A stretch of 64,000 nt of DNA from Pistricoccus aurantiacus (GTDB taxonomy: Bacteria; Pseudomonadota; Gammaproteobacteria; Pseudomonadales; Halomonadaceae): assembly GCF_007954585.1 (NCBI RefSeq), contig NZ_CP042382.1:2976001-3040000 (forward strand). The letters are read 5' to 3'. The position numbers and the translations under genes are program-made. The notes below the pieces were generated by a model. The model ran no database searches. It was not told the DNA's origin and saw only the letters and a list, made by a program, of their open reading frames with translations. This document shows, in pieces, positions 8,165-16,466 of this stretch (positions within the stretch are counted from its first letter, which is position 1; each line of letters starts with the position of its first letter).

Positions 8165-8179
8165 GGGGGCATGGCCCCC
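8165..8179 (+). terminator. GC-rich hairpin after proS
   Basis: GGGGGC and GCCCCC pair around an ATG loop, 12 nt after the proS stop. There is no clear T run, so it may help end the proS transcript or only stabilise its 3' end. Confidence 0.4.
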
Positions 8180-8214
8180 TCCCCTGACGACTTCGTACAT
8201 GCGCTGGCAGCGTA

Positions 8215-8331
8215 TCAGTGCTTGCCCTTGCGCTTGTGATCTCGAATGATGAAACCGGCGAAACCACCCATGAAAGCGATCATCAAACCTACCGTTACCA
8301 GACCAAAAATGACTGCATCGTCGTAATACAT
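8215..8331 (-). CDS. ccoM: 38-residue single-helix peptide, probable CcoM subunit of cbb3 oxidase
   Basis: The frame from the ATG at 8331 encodes a 38-residue peptide starting MYYDDAVIFGLVTVGLMIAF and ending RDHKRKGKH. One membrane helix is flanked by an acidic N-terminus and a very basic C-terminus. This layout, including the VxxGLVTVGLM core, matches the small CcoM subunit described in the cbb3 cytochrome oxidase of Pseudomonas stutzeri, as far as I can recall that sequence. GGGGAG precedes the ATG by 9 nt. Anr-like sites lie about 105 nt upstream, which fits a gene for low-oxygen respiration. The main cco genes are not in this window. Confidence 0.65.
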   Translation of the reverse strand: MYYDDAVIFGLVTVGLMIAFMGGFAGFIIRDHKRKGKH

Positions 8332-8423
8332 GATCGTGGCTCCCCTATGAACTATAAATCGTTGTGTAGCGGTTGTTGGCAAGTGCGCAAGTGATGGCTT
8401 CACTGTAAAGAATTCGGGGAGAC

Positions 8424-8497
8424 AAAAACTGACCTGAATCAAGAATCTCTCGCTCGTGGACCACGACGGCAGAAAAACTTGATTCAGGTCAGTTTTT
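8424..8497. promoter_or_regulatory. 20-bp perfect inverted repeat with two Anr/FNR-like sites
   Basis: Bases 8424-8443 are an exact inverted copy of 8478-8497, with a 34-nt spacer that itself contains the short palindrome TCGTGGACCACGA. Each arm includes TTGATTCAGGTCAG (read on the minus strand at 8442-8429 and on the plus strand at 8479-8492), one mismatch from the Anr consensus TTGAT-N4-GTCAA. If the site at 8429-8442 acts at -41.5, transcription of the ccoM-like gene would start near 8394, with TACAGT as the -10. The arms plus flanking A and T runs could also form a large terminator-like stem. Confidence 0.65.
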
Positions 8498-8520
8498 GGT
8501 GAAATAGAGACCAGGAAAAA

Positions 8521-9060
8521 TCAAGGGAGCTTGCGATCTTCTACTTCAGTCGCCTCGGTACCTTCCGGTAGAGGATGGCCCTTGGCGAGTTCCGCCCGGG
8601 TGGCTTCGCGAATCGTCAGCACCTCGAGAGCGTAGCGCAGGGTCAATCCCGCCAGAGGATGATTGGTATCGACCCTGACCTGGGTCGTGCCGGCTTCCAG
8701 TATCGTGACCACCTCAGGGCCGTCGTCGCCTTGCGTCTGAAAGCGCATGCCGGGAGTCAGGTTGGCCACCGGAAAGGCGCCCCGAGAAACCTCCCGAATC
8801 AACGAAGGATTGCGCGGGCCATAGCCATCTTCCGGCGCCAGGATCACGTCGAGGCTCGCGCCGACGGATCGGCCTTCCAGGGCACGTTCGAGCCCCGGCA
8901 GTATGTTGCCATGGCCGTGCAGGTATTCCAGAGGATTGTCGCGCTGACGGGAATCGTCCAGCGCAATAGCGGTTTCGCTTGCGTCAAACAAGCGGTAGTG
9001 CAGCTTGACGACGCGCTGTGGCGCAATAATGGCAGGGTCGGCGGGAGAATCCAGGGTCAT
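8521..9060 (-). CDS. FKBP-type peptidyl-prolyl isomerase, SlyD-like
   Basis: A 179-residue soluble isomerase and chaperone. The FKBP core is split by an insert-in-flap domain in the SlyD way: HYRLFDASETAI, then EYLHGHGNILPGLERALEG, ILAPEDGYGPRNPSLI, and the returning strand VRVDTNHPLAGLTLRYALEV. The tail is short and acidic and lacks the histidine and cysteine-rich nickel-binding tail of E. coli SlyD, so a nickel role is not supported. It could equally be named FkpB/SlpA-like. It is a single gene transcribed toward the ccoM-like peptide. Confidence 0.88.
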   Translation of the reverse strand: MTLDSPADPAIIAPQRVVKLHYRLFDASETAIALDDSRQRDNPLEYLHGHGNILPGLERALEGRSVGASLDVILAPEDGYGPRNPSLIREVSRGAFPVANLTPGMRFQTQGDDGPEVVTILEAGTTQVRVDTNHPLAGLTLRYALEVLTIREATRAELAKGHPLPEGTEATEVEDRKLP

Positions 9061-9099
9061 GACGTATCCTTTATCAAAGCGTTCCTCTAGCAGAGCGAA

Positions 9100-9642
9100 T
9101 CAGGTAGCGCGGCGCAACCGGGAAATCGGCATTTCCAGACGCTGCTGACGATGCAGCATATTGAGCAGCACGATGGCGCGCTCCTCGCCTTTTTGAGATT
9201 CGAAGATCGCCTGCAGTTCCTCGAACGGCCCCTCGGTGATTTCCACGGTTTCGCCGGCGCGAAAATAGACGTTGGCCTTGATGTCGTCCTGCTGAGCGCA
9301 GGCGTTCTGCTGCAGCAGTTCGATCAGCGCATCGCTCACCGGCACCGGCTCATTGCCGAAGACCACCAGCTTGAGCACGCCTCGGGTGGAGCGAATGGGC
9401 CGCCAGTTGCTGGCAATCCGGTCCAGGCGAATGAACAGATAGTAAGGAAACAATGGCTCCTTGACCCAGCTCAGGCGCCCACTGCGCTTCTTCTGCACCT
9501 CGAGCACGGGATGAAAGACCTCGAATGCCTGGTTGTGAAGATTTTCCGCGGCGCGGAAGGACTCGCCGCCCTTGCATTGAATCGCATACCAGCGCGGCTG
9601 GGCAGCGGAGTCCTGTAGACTTTCCATCATCGAATCGCTCAT
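9100..9642 (-). CDS. rfaH: NusG-family transcription antiterminator, RfaH-like
   Basis: A 180-residue protein. The N-terminal NGN domain starts RWYAIQCKGGESFRAAENL and includes EPLFPYYLFIRLD; a KOW-type C-terminal domain follows with FRAGETVEITEGPFEELQAIF. RfaH-type proteins let RNA polymerase read through long operons for surface polysaccharides or secretion after loading at ops sites. The ATG at 9642 has AGGGAG 5 nt upstream, so the longer in-frame start at 9693 is unlikely. No ops element was seen in this window, so its target is elsewhere. A non-RfaH NusG paralogue remains possible. Confidence 0.82.
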   Translation of the reverse strand: MSDSMMESLQDSAAQPRWYAIQCKGGESFRAAENLHNQAFEVFHPVLEVQKKRSGRLSWVKEPLFPYYLFIRLDRIASNWRPIRSTRGVLKLVVFGNEPVPVSDALIELLQQNACAQQDDIKANVYFRAGETVEITEGPFEELQAIFESQKGEERAIVLLNMLHRQQRLEMPISRLRRAT

Positions 9643-9813
9643 GGGTCTCCCTGGGTCGATAGCGTGCCTGGTCGGAATTGGCGTTCTTCGCAAGGCTCTG
9701 CAACAATCCGTCGTCGTTTTTACTGGACAGGGATACTAGCATTCTGATCGCTGCTCTGTCCGGCACTCTGAACACCTTGTCCAGCACCCCGAAAGCCCGT
9801 TCTGGAGTCTTCT

Positions 9814-11175
9814 ATGTCATCAACCTCGGCCCATCGCGGCTGGCTCGCCAGCCTGGCGGTCTATCGACGCGCGCCGGTAATCACCATGCTTTTTCTGGGG
9901 TTTTCCGCCGGACTGCCCTTCCTGCTGGTGTTCTCGACCCTGTCCGCCTGGCTACGCAGTACCGGCGTCGAGGTGGCGGCGATCGGGTTCTTTTCCTGGA
10001 TCGGCATCCTCTACTCAATCAAGTTCTTCTGGGCGCCGGTGGTGGATCGCCAGCGCCTACCGCTGCTGACACGCTGGCTGGGACAGCGTCGCGGCTGGAT
10101 GCTGCTGGCTCAGGGAATGATCGCCGCGGGCCTGGTGGGGCTTTCGACCCTGGATCCGGTGGATCATCTGCCGGCGGTGGCGGGCTTTGCCCTGCTGGTG
10201 GCCTTCGGCTCCGCCACTCAGGATATCGCCATCGACGCCTTTCGCATCGAATCCGCCCCGGACGATATCCAGGCGGCCATGGCCTCCACCTACATCATCG
10301 GCTATCGCGGCGGCCTGCTGGCGGCGGGGGCCGGAGCGCTCTACGTGGCGGCCCTGGTGTCCTGGGAAGCGGCTTATCTGAGCATGGCAGCACTGGTGGG
10401 CATCGGCGTTATCACCGTCCTGCTGCGCCCGGAACCCAGCCGATCCAATCTGGCGGTACAACCTCTCAAGGAACCTCGGGTTCGCCGGTTCCTGGCCCGC
10501 CACCGACACCGGCCCAGAGCAGTGCGCCGGCTGGGCGCCTGGAGCATTGCCGCGGTGGTATGCCCGTTCACGGATTTCTTTTCCCAGCATGGTCTGAAGG
10601 CGCTGGGACTGTTGCTGTTCATCGGCGTGTTTCGCATCAGCGATCTGGCCATGGCGGCGATGGCCAATCCGCTTTATCTCGATCTGGGATTCAGCCTGGC
10701 CACCATCGCCAACGTGACCAATGTCTTCGGTATCGCCATGAGCATCGGCGGCGGCATTCTCGGCGGGCTCTTGGTAGCGCGCTATGGCATCACTCGCATG
10801 CTGATCCTGGGCGCCACCACGGTGGCGCTGACCAATCTGCTGTTCGTGCTGCTGGCGACCCAGGGGGCGCAGCTTGGGCTGCTGATCGTCACCATCATCG
10901 GCGACAATCTCGCCAATGGCCTGGCCAGCACCGTCTTCATTGCCTTCCTGTCAAGCCTCACTTCCCGGGCCTATACCGCAACCCAGTATGCGCTTTTCTC
11001 CTCGCTGATGACCCTGCCGGGCAAGTTCCTGGGCGGATTCTCCGGGCTGGTGGTGGCCTCGCAAGGCTACGCGGCGTTCTTTCTGCTGGCCTCGCTGCTG
11101 GGAATTCCCGCCATACTGCTGGCGCTGTGGGTGCATGGAGACCAGCGCGGCAAGACTAGCGCCACGACGGGTTGA
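9814..11175 (+). CDS. ampG: AmpG-like major facilitator permease
   Basis: A 453-residue protein with about 12 to 14 membrane helices. The opening FLGFSAGLPFLLVFSTLSAWLR and the stretch FFSWIGILYSIKFFWAPVVDR are characteristic of AmpG, and TQDIAIDAFRIE also fits. AmpG imports anhydromuropeptides (GlcNAc-anhydroMurNAc peptides) from the periplasm for cell-wall recycling and indirectly controls AmpC induction in some bacteria. GGAG lies 8 nt before the ATG. The gene ends 8 nt from the convergent SEC-C gene and has no operon partner visible. Confidence 0.88.
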   Translation: MSSTSAHRGWLASLAVYRRAPVITMLFLGFSAGLPFLLVFSTLSAWLRSTGVEVAAIGFFSWIGILYSIKFFWAPVVDRQRLPLLTRWLGQRRGWMLLAQGMIAAGLVGLSTLDPVDHLPAVAGFALLVAFGSATQDIAIDAFRIESAPDDIQAAMASTYIIGYRGGLLAAGAGALYVAALVSWEAAYLSMAALVGIGVITVLLRPEPSRSNLAVQPLKEPRVRRFLARHRHRPRAVRRLGAWSIAAVVCPFTDFFSQHGLKALGLLLFIGVFRISDLAMAAMANPLYLDLGFSLATIANVTNVFGIAMSIGGGILGGLLVARYGITRMLILGATTVALTNLLFVLLATQGAQLGLLIVTIIGDNLANGLASTVFIAFLSSLTSRAYTATQYALFSSLMTLPGKFLGGFSGLVVASQGYAAFFLLASLLGIPAILLALWVHGDQRGKTSATTG

Positions 11176-11183
11176 ACCCGTTT

Positions 11184-13031
11184 TCAGGCCTGCTGATCCA
11201 GCCATTCCAAGGCGCCGGGCGTCGCAATCCACTGATCCCGCATCAAGGTACGGTACTGCCAGGCCTCCTCGTGACTCCCGGGCTCTGGCTCTGCGCTGTT
11301 TCGCTCGCCGCGGCCGAGGTTGGCGCCACGTTTAGGACGCGACTCACAGAGCAGGCGGATCACATGGGAATTGAGTCTGGACGCCTCTCTCACGGCCCTG
11401 GCCGCCTCATCGAAACGCTCGAGACGATAGAACGCCAGAGCCCGGCCCATCAGGGTCCCCAGCAGCGGCGGCTGAGCGGAGGTTTCGCTGACGTCCAGCG
11501 CCTTGGCGTCACGGCCGTCTCGCAGCAGCTGGTCCAGCACCAGTTCGAGCAGCCCCAGGCTATCCTGTTCATCCAGGGCCAATAAACGCTCCGCCAGGGC
11601 GCGGGAATGCTCTCGCGCACCGCGCTCCATGCCGACAACCAGGGCCAGACCGGTACGCAGAAGCACCGCGTTGTCCGCCATGTCCCACAGCAGCTCGCCA
11701 CCCTGATTCTCATCGCGCAAGGCTTCGACTTGCGAAAGCCAGCCTTCCAAACGATAAGCCAGCGGCTCGAACAGGCTGGGGGCCATCCAGGGCAGGCTGC
11801 CGAAACGCAAGGTCAGGGCCAGAATCAGCGATTGCACGACTCGGGGGGAATCCAGCCATTCCGGATTGGCGCAAAGCGCCACCAGCCAGTTTTCGGCGTT
11901 GGCCCAGGGCTCGTCCTTGAAGCCAAGGGGAGCGTCTTCATCCACCGAGGCCTGGAAATGTTGCTGAAAGGCATCGAATAAAGCCGCTTCCCGAGCGCTG
12001 GTATGATACTCGAGCTCGCCTTCGGCGGATCTGCGCAGATCGAGTCGCGGCGCGCCTTGCACCACCTTCAGCAGCTCCTGAAGTGCCGCCAGCGGCTCCG
12101 CCAGCTCTTCCTCCGCGTTGACCATCTGCTCCGCCAGGGTCGCGCCGGGATTGTCCGCAAGCTCCGCCAGAAACTCCAGCTGCTCCGGGTCCAGCCCGCC
12201 CTGGCGAGACAGACGCCGAAACCAGAATCGAGCGCGTTCCGAGGCCTCTTGAACATGGCCCTCGTGCAGCAGCAGCATGGCTTCGATATAAGCCAGGGTC
12301 GGTGAATCCGGCAGGGTCTGCTGAGCGTGAATGAAGGCTTCCCGGGCGCTGGCCAGATCGTCGTTGTCCAGGTGCATCAGGCACAGTCGCTCCAGAGCGC
12401 CACCCCGCAATTCCAGGGGACCGTGCTCGAACACCGCCTCGAGCAGCGCATCGCGCTTATGGCTGAAGCCGCGCTCCTGGTAGAGATCGATCAGCAGTTC
12501 GAAGGCGGGCTCCGCCTGCTCCGGCAGCCGCGCCCAGTCGGATTGGGCGAACAGGGCCTCCAGAAGCTGCTGGGCCCGGCCGCGCTGGCCGCCTTCCGCC
12601 GAGATCAACCCCGCTTCCAGGAGGGCCTGCGGCGGGGCTTGATGGCTCGCCAGCGCCGCCTTGAGGGTCGACCCCTTCCAGTCCCGCAGCGACAGCATCC
12701 ACATCAGATGCTCGGGAATCGCCCCGGGCAGCTTGACCGCGCCGCAGCAGTGCCTGGTCCTGTGGCCGGAATCGCACCAGCAGGGCTCGTTCGGCTCGGG
12801 CCGGGCCAGGGGTTCGCAGGCAAAGTCGAGCCGCTCGAGGGGCGTCTGCGACCATAGCTCCGGCGCCAGCGCCTGAGCCATGGCCATGTTGCCGCCGAGC
12901 AATGCCGTTCCCTTGGCTCGCGCCCACGCCATCAAGGCCGGATAGTGCTCGTCCTTGCGAATCGCCGCCAAGGCGCCGCTCGCAAAGTTCAGCAACTGTT
13001 CTACCCACACCGCCAGCATGGCCATCTCCAT
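11184..13031 (-). CDS. SEC-C motif and TPR-like repeat protein, function unknown
   Basis: A 615-residue protein. Near residue 84 it has the SEC-C metal-binding motif PCWCDSGHRTRHCCG (Cys84, Cys86, Cys95, Cys96), like the zinc-binding tail of SecA. The rest is helical, with repeated 30-40 residue units rich in A, L and E that resemble tetratricopeptide repeats (for example EAFIHAQQTLPDSPTLAYIEAMLLL). No signal peptide or membrane helix is evident, so it is probably cytoplasmic. It may act as a protein-interaction scaffold; I cannot name a partner. It stands alone between a convergent and a divergent gene. Confidence 0.65.
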   Translation of the reverse strand: MEMAMLAVWVEQLLNFASGALAAIRKDEHYPALMAWARAKGTALLGGNMAMAQALAPELWSQTPLERLDFACEPLARPEPNEPCWCDSGHRTRHCCGAVKLPGAIPEHLMWMLSLRDWKGSTLKAALASHQAPPQALLEAGLISAEGGQRGRAQQLLEALFAQSDWARLPEQAEPAFELLIDLYQERGFSHKRDALLEAVFEHGPLELRGGALERLCLMHLDNDDLASAREAFIHAQQTLPDSPTLAYIEAMLLLHEGHVQEASERARFWFRRLSRQGGLDPEQLEFLAELADNPGATLAEQMVNAEEELAEPLAALQELLKVVQGAPRLDLRRSAEGELEYHTSAREAALFDAFQQHFQASVDEDAPLGFKDEPWANAENWLVALCANPEWLDSPRVVQSLILALTLRFGSLPWMAPSLFEPLAYRLEGWLSQVEALRDENQGGELLWDMADNAVLLRTGLALVVGMERGAREHSRALAERLLALDEQDSLGLLELVLDQLLRDGRDAKALDVSETSAQPPLLGTLMGRALAFYRLERFDEAARAVREASRLNSHVIRLLCESRPKRGANLGRGERNSAEPEPGSHEEAWQYRTLMRDQWIATPGALEWLDQQA

Positions 13032-13206
13032 TAAACTAAACGCGCTATTTTAACATCTTATCCGCTCGCCCCCCATGGGATTTCCCGATATGGCGATCGC
13101 GTCTGCCGGATGCTAATGTGCCGGCTGCATCCCTGCGACCATGAGCTACCCAGCCCCGGCGGATTCGAGCTTTCCGTCCTTCTATCTTCATGCCAGGAGC
13201 CGTGTC

Positions 13207-15117
13207 GTGAGACTGCCGTTTACCCGCTCTCGCCCCTCCACGCCCGAAACGCCCCAGGTACGCCTGGAACGCGAAGGGCGCGACGAAATCGCGCGTATCA
13301 CCCGGGCGGTGGAAAAGGTGCCCTGGTCGATCAACCTGGTGCAATTGCTGTGGACCGCCGGCCCGGCGACCCTGATCGGCGCCTGGGCGAGCTTCCTGCT
13401 GGGTTATGGGCGGGCGCCGACCACGGAAAACTATATCTTTTTCATCAGCTACACGGTGATCACCGGGGTAGCGGGAATCCTTGCCAACCTGACGCATCAA
13501 TTCACCAAATCTCGCCGCACCGAGCGCACCAGCGCCAAGATCGCAAAGGTGGTCACGGCGCTGCCGGAACTGCTGCTGTCCACTCGCGACCTGATCGTCG
13601 AGAAACTGGAAGGGAATGCCCGGCGTCGCGAGGCGGCGGCCATGCTGCTGCGCAAGCAGGACCTGAGTCCCGGGGGCGTCGAGCTGGCGGCCCTGGAGCT
13701 TCTCGACGATCGGGACAGCGCGCGTATCATCAGTCAAATCGAGATCTACCGCCGCAGCGGCCTCAAGGCGCGTATTCGAGACCTGGTGGCGCTCTACGGC
13801 GAAACCATCGAGCCGCAGCTTGCGGAGCTACGCGAGATCGCCCCGGAGGCCGCTTCGCTACTGCATAAACGCTTTCAGGGTCGGGCGCCGACCCTGCGTC
13901 GTGGCGTGCCCCGGGATGAAAACTTCATCGAACGGATATTGGCCGCCATCGGTCAGGACGATGAGCTGTTGATGACCCTGCAGGACGTGGAGGAAATGCT
14001 GATCCTGGCCTTCGAGCTGATCAGCGGGCGCCAGATTCCCATGCTGACCTTCGAGTACAAGGGACGCTGGCGGCTCGCCCAGGCCTTCGATGCCCTCGAA
14101 CAGGCCAGGGCAAGGCATCGCATCGCCCAGGCCACCGGCGTGTCGCGGCTCAAGGCCTTGGCCACCTATCTCGCGGAACAGTCCGGTACCTTGATGGAGG
14201 ATGCGGCTTCGGGGCTGCACTCCGAGGTGCTGCTGTCGCGCTCCCAAGGGGCCATCAATGCCTTGGCGGAACAGGTTCAGCGCCTGGCCCTGGCGTTCAA
14301 CGAGGGTGAGCGTCATTACCACCCGCAACTGGTGTACAAGGCCGATCTATTGACCAACGCCATTCGACTCTACAGGAGCGTTTCCAGCAGCTATGAACGG
14401 ATCGGGCGCGAGCACGAACAGCTGATCAGGATGCTCGAGCGCTGGGAGAGTATCAACGATGACCAGCACGCCGCGAATACCCGGCTGCGCCTCGGGCCGG
14501 GTCGGCGGGGCCTGCGCATCCGCGAGCGAATCATCGAGCTCAACGACGAAGCCAAGGCTCAGGTCTGCAAGGGGCTAGCGAAAGTCCTTGGCGATATGGA
14601 AATGACGGGATCTCGCGAGCTGAACGTGGCCAAGGAGCGTGAATGGCGCCTCGAGGCGGAAGTCGATCGGCTCAAGCGCCTCGCCATCGAGATCACCTTG
14701 ATCCTGGAGCCGCATATTCAGCTTTCGCGTCCGGAGGTACAGCGGGCCATCAACAGCACCAACGCGGCGGATTTCGGGCAGCTCGAACTCAACCTTTCCG
14801 CCGCCGCCAAGGCGGCCATGGGCGCGGCCATGGTCAAGGAGATCGAAGTGGACCTTTCTCGCTCCGCCGAGCAGCTGGCGCTGGCACTGGTGCGCCATTA
14901 CCAGGTCGAGCTGGAGCCGGAAGCGATCGATTTCCTGATCAAGCAGTACGGCGCTCGCAAGAAGACGCTCAACATGCTGTCGAACTTCCATGCCAGCCAT
15001 AGCCACAAGGAAATTCCGAATGTCAGCTATCTCAGCCAACGGCCCCCTGCGGTGGGCAAGCCGCCGCGAAGCTGGTACCGGGCACTGGTGGTGGCGCGGC
15101 GGGCACTGAACGCTTAA
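13207..15117 (+). CDS. uncharacterised 636-residue helical protein with two N-terminal membrane segments
   Basis: I do not recognise this family. The GTG at 13207 has AGGAG 7 nt upstream and gives 636 residues; an ATG at 13141 is in frame but lacks such a site. Two hydrophobic helices close to the start (LLWTAGPATLIGAWASFLLG and YIFFISYTVITGVAGILANL) should anchor it, leaving about 550 mostly cytoplasmic residues. These are strongly helical, rich in E, A, L and R, with coiled-coil character around ELNVAKEREWRLEAEVDRLK. No catalytic motif is visible. The 3' end overlaps the convergent ABC1-kinase gene by 4 nt. A structural, signalling or defence role would be speculation. Confidence 0.6.
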   Translation: MRLPFTRSRPSTPETPQVRLEREGRDEIARITRAVEKVPWSINLVQLLWTAGPATLIGAWASFLLGYGRAPTTENYIFFISYTVITGVAGILANLTHQFTKSRRTERTSAKIAKVVTALPELLLSTRDLIVEKLEGNARRREAAAMLLRKQDLSPGGVELAALELLDDRDSARIISQIEIYRRSGLKARIRDLVALYGETIEPQLAELREIAPEAASLLHKRFQGRAPTLRRGVPRDENFIERILAAIGQDDELLMTLQDVEEMLILAFELISGRQIPMLTFEYKGRWRLAQAFDALEQARARHRIAQATGVSRLKALATYLAEQSGTLMEDAASGLHSEVLLSRSQGAINALAEQVQRLALAFNEGERHYHPQLVYKADLLTNAIRLYRSVSSSYERIGREHEQLIRMLERWESINDDQHAANTRLRLGPGRRGLRIRERIIELNDEAKAQVCKGLAKVLGDMEMTGSRELNVAKEREWRLEAEVDRLKRLAIEITLILEPHIQLSRPEVQRAINSTNAADFGQLELNLSAAAKAAMGAAMVKEIEVDLSRSAEQLALALVRHYQVELEPEAIDFLIKQYGARKKTLNMLSNFHASHSHKEIPNVSYLSQRPPAVGKPPRSWYRALVVARRALNA

Positions 15118-16367
15118 GAACCGACGCCCCGCGCCCATTCCAGCAAGGGTTGGGTACGGGTCTGCATGTCCAGCCGAGCCTTGAGCCGCACGAGATTCCA
15201 GTAGTGGCCGTTGAGGGTGCGAGACAGCAACAAAGTATCCGCCGGCGGCTGAAAACGATCCATGGCTGCCCACACCCGGGGGCTGAGTTCTCGCAGGCGC
15301 CGGTGAACGCGAACGTCGCCAAAATCCTGCTCGCCGGTCGCGAACAGCGGAGCGATGGCCGCGGCGGATTCCTTGTACAGCGTCAAGGGCGCGCCCTCCC
15401 CCTGGCGCCCGCCGAGTTCGAGCATGGCATTTTCCATGGCCAGCGGATCCTGCTGCAGCGTGGCGTCGAGCAGATGCACCATGCTCTTGAGTTTTGCTTC
15501 CGTCACTGGAATCACCGCCCCCAGATCGTAGAGAATCAGCCGGCCCTGGTCATCCACGGCAAAGTTGCCCGCGTGGGGATCCGCGTGCAGCTCCCCATGG
15601 GTGAAGAGTTCTTCCGTCAGCCAATCCGCCAGAATGCCAGCCACCTGCTGGCGCAGTGGGTCCGGCGCGGCTTCCAGATCCCGCAGCGGCGTGCCGGGCA
15701 GGTATTCCATCGCCAGCACCCGGCCGGTGCTGAAGCGCTCGACGACCGCGGGAATTCTCAGATCCGGATTATCTGCGTAGCGACTTCGATAGCGCGCCAG
15801 CGCCCGGGCCTCCGCCTGGTAATCAAGCTCCTGGCGCAGCCCTTCCGCCAGTTCGTCGAATATCGCCTCGAGCCGCGCCTGTGGGACGCGAAACCAGCGT
15901 CCCAGCCACAGCAGGCGCCTGAGTTGAACCAGATCGCTTTCCAGTACCTGGGCGAGACCGGGATATTGCACCTTCATTACCAGCGTCTCGCCTTCACGGG
16001 TAGTGGCCCGGTGCACCTGGCCCATGGAGGCGCTGGCAAAGGGCGTTTCCTCGATGTCGCTGAAGAATGCCCCCAGCTCCCCCAGCTCCTCGACCAGGGT
16101 GCGACGAATCGCCGGCCAGGGCATCGGCTGCGCCTGGCGCTGCAATCGGGCCAGTTCATCCGCCAGATCCGGTGGCAGCAGATCGTCCCACTGGGACATG
16201 ACCTGGGCCATTTTCATTGCCGGCCCCTTGAGTTCGGAAAGCCCCTCGAACAGCGCCTCCCCCAGAGCACGCCAGTTCGCCTCGCCCCCCAGACGGCTTT
16301 TCAACAGGCTGCCGCCGGTACGGGCGCCCAGACCCATCAGACGTCGGGTTCTGCCGCGTTCGCGCAT
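15114..16367 (-). CDS. ABC1/ADCK/UbiB-family atypical kinase
   Basis: A 417-residue protein of the ABC1/UbiB kinase-like family. The family N-terminal motif KxGQ appears as KMAQ (residues 52-55, in KGPAMKMAQ), so the usual glycine is alanine. ASMGQVHRAT corresponds to the A-rich loop, VMKVQYPG holds the ATP-binding lysine, HADPHAGNF is the catalytic loop and LYDLGAV the metal-binding aspartate. It lacks the two C-terminal membrane helices of E. coli UbiB. Family members support ubiquinone synthesis or lipid metabolism by a poorly understood ATPase activity. It lies apart from any ubi genes here and is divergent from topB. Confidence 0.8.
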   Translation of the reverse strand: MRERGRTRRLMGLGARTGGSLLKSRLGGEANWRALGEALFEGLSELKGPAMKMAQVMSQWDDLLPPDLADELARLQRQAQPMPWPAIRRTLVEELGELGAFFSDIEETPFASASMGQVHRATTREGETLVMKVQYPGLAQVLESDLVQLRRLLWLGRWFRVPQARLEAIFDELAEGLRQELDYQAEARALARYRSRYADNPDLRIPAVVERFSTGRVLAMEYLPGTPLRDLEAAPDPLRQQVAGILADWLTEELFTHGELHADPHAGNFAVDDQGRLILYDLGAVIPVTEAKLKSMVHLLDATLQQDPLAMENAMLELGGRQGEGAPLTLYKESAAAIAPLFATGEQDFGDVRVHRRLRELSPRVWAAMDRFQPPADTLLLSRTLNGHYWNLVRLKARLDMQTRTQPLLEWARGVGS

Positions 16368-16466
16368 AATGATACAACTCTTGTACGATATTTAATCAAG
16401 AATACAACTAGCGAGCCCTCGGCGATACTGGAAGAATGTCCATGTAATGCCAGCCAGAGCTTTTTC

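Noticed and set aside
9678-11159. 493-codon frame overlapping ampG on the same strand
   Set aside because: It is a different frame of the AmpG gene, with low-complexity G/R/H/A composition and no ribosome-binding site; AmpG itself has clear family motifs.
15150-16466. Long in-frame extension upstream of topB
   Set aside because: It is antisense to the ABC1-kinase gene, and topoisomerase homology begins at the ATG at 16467.
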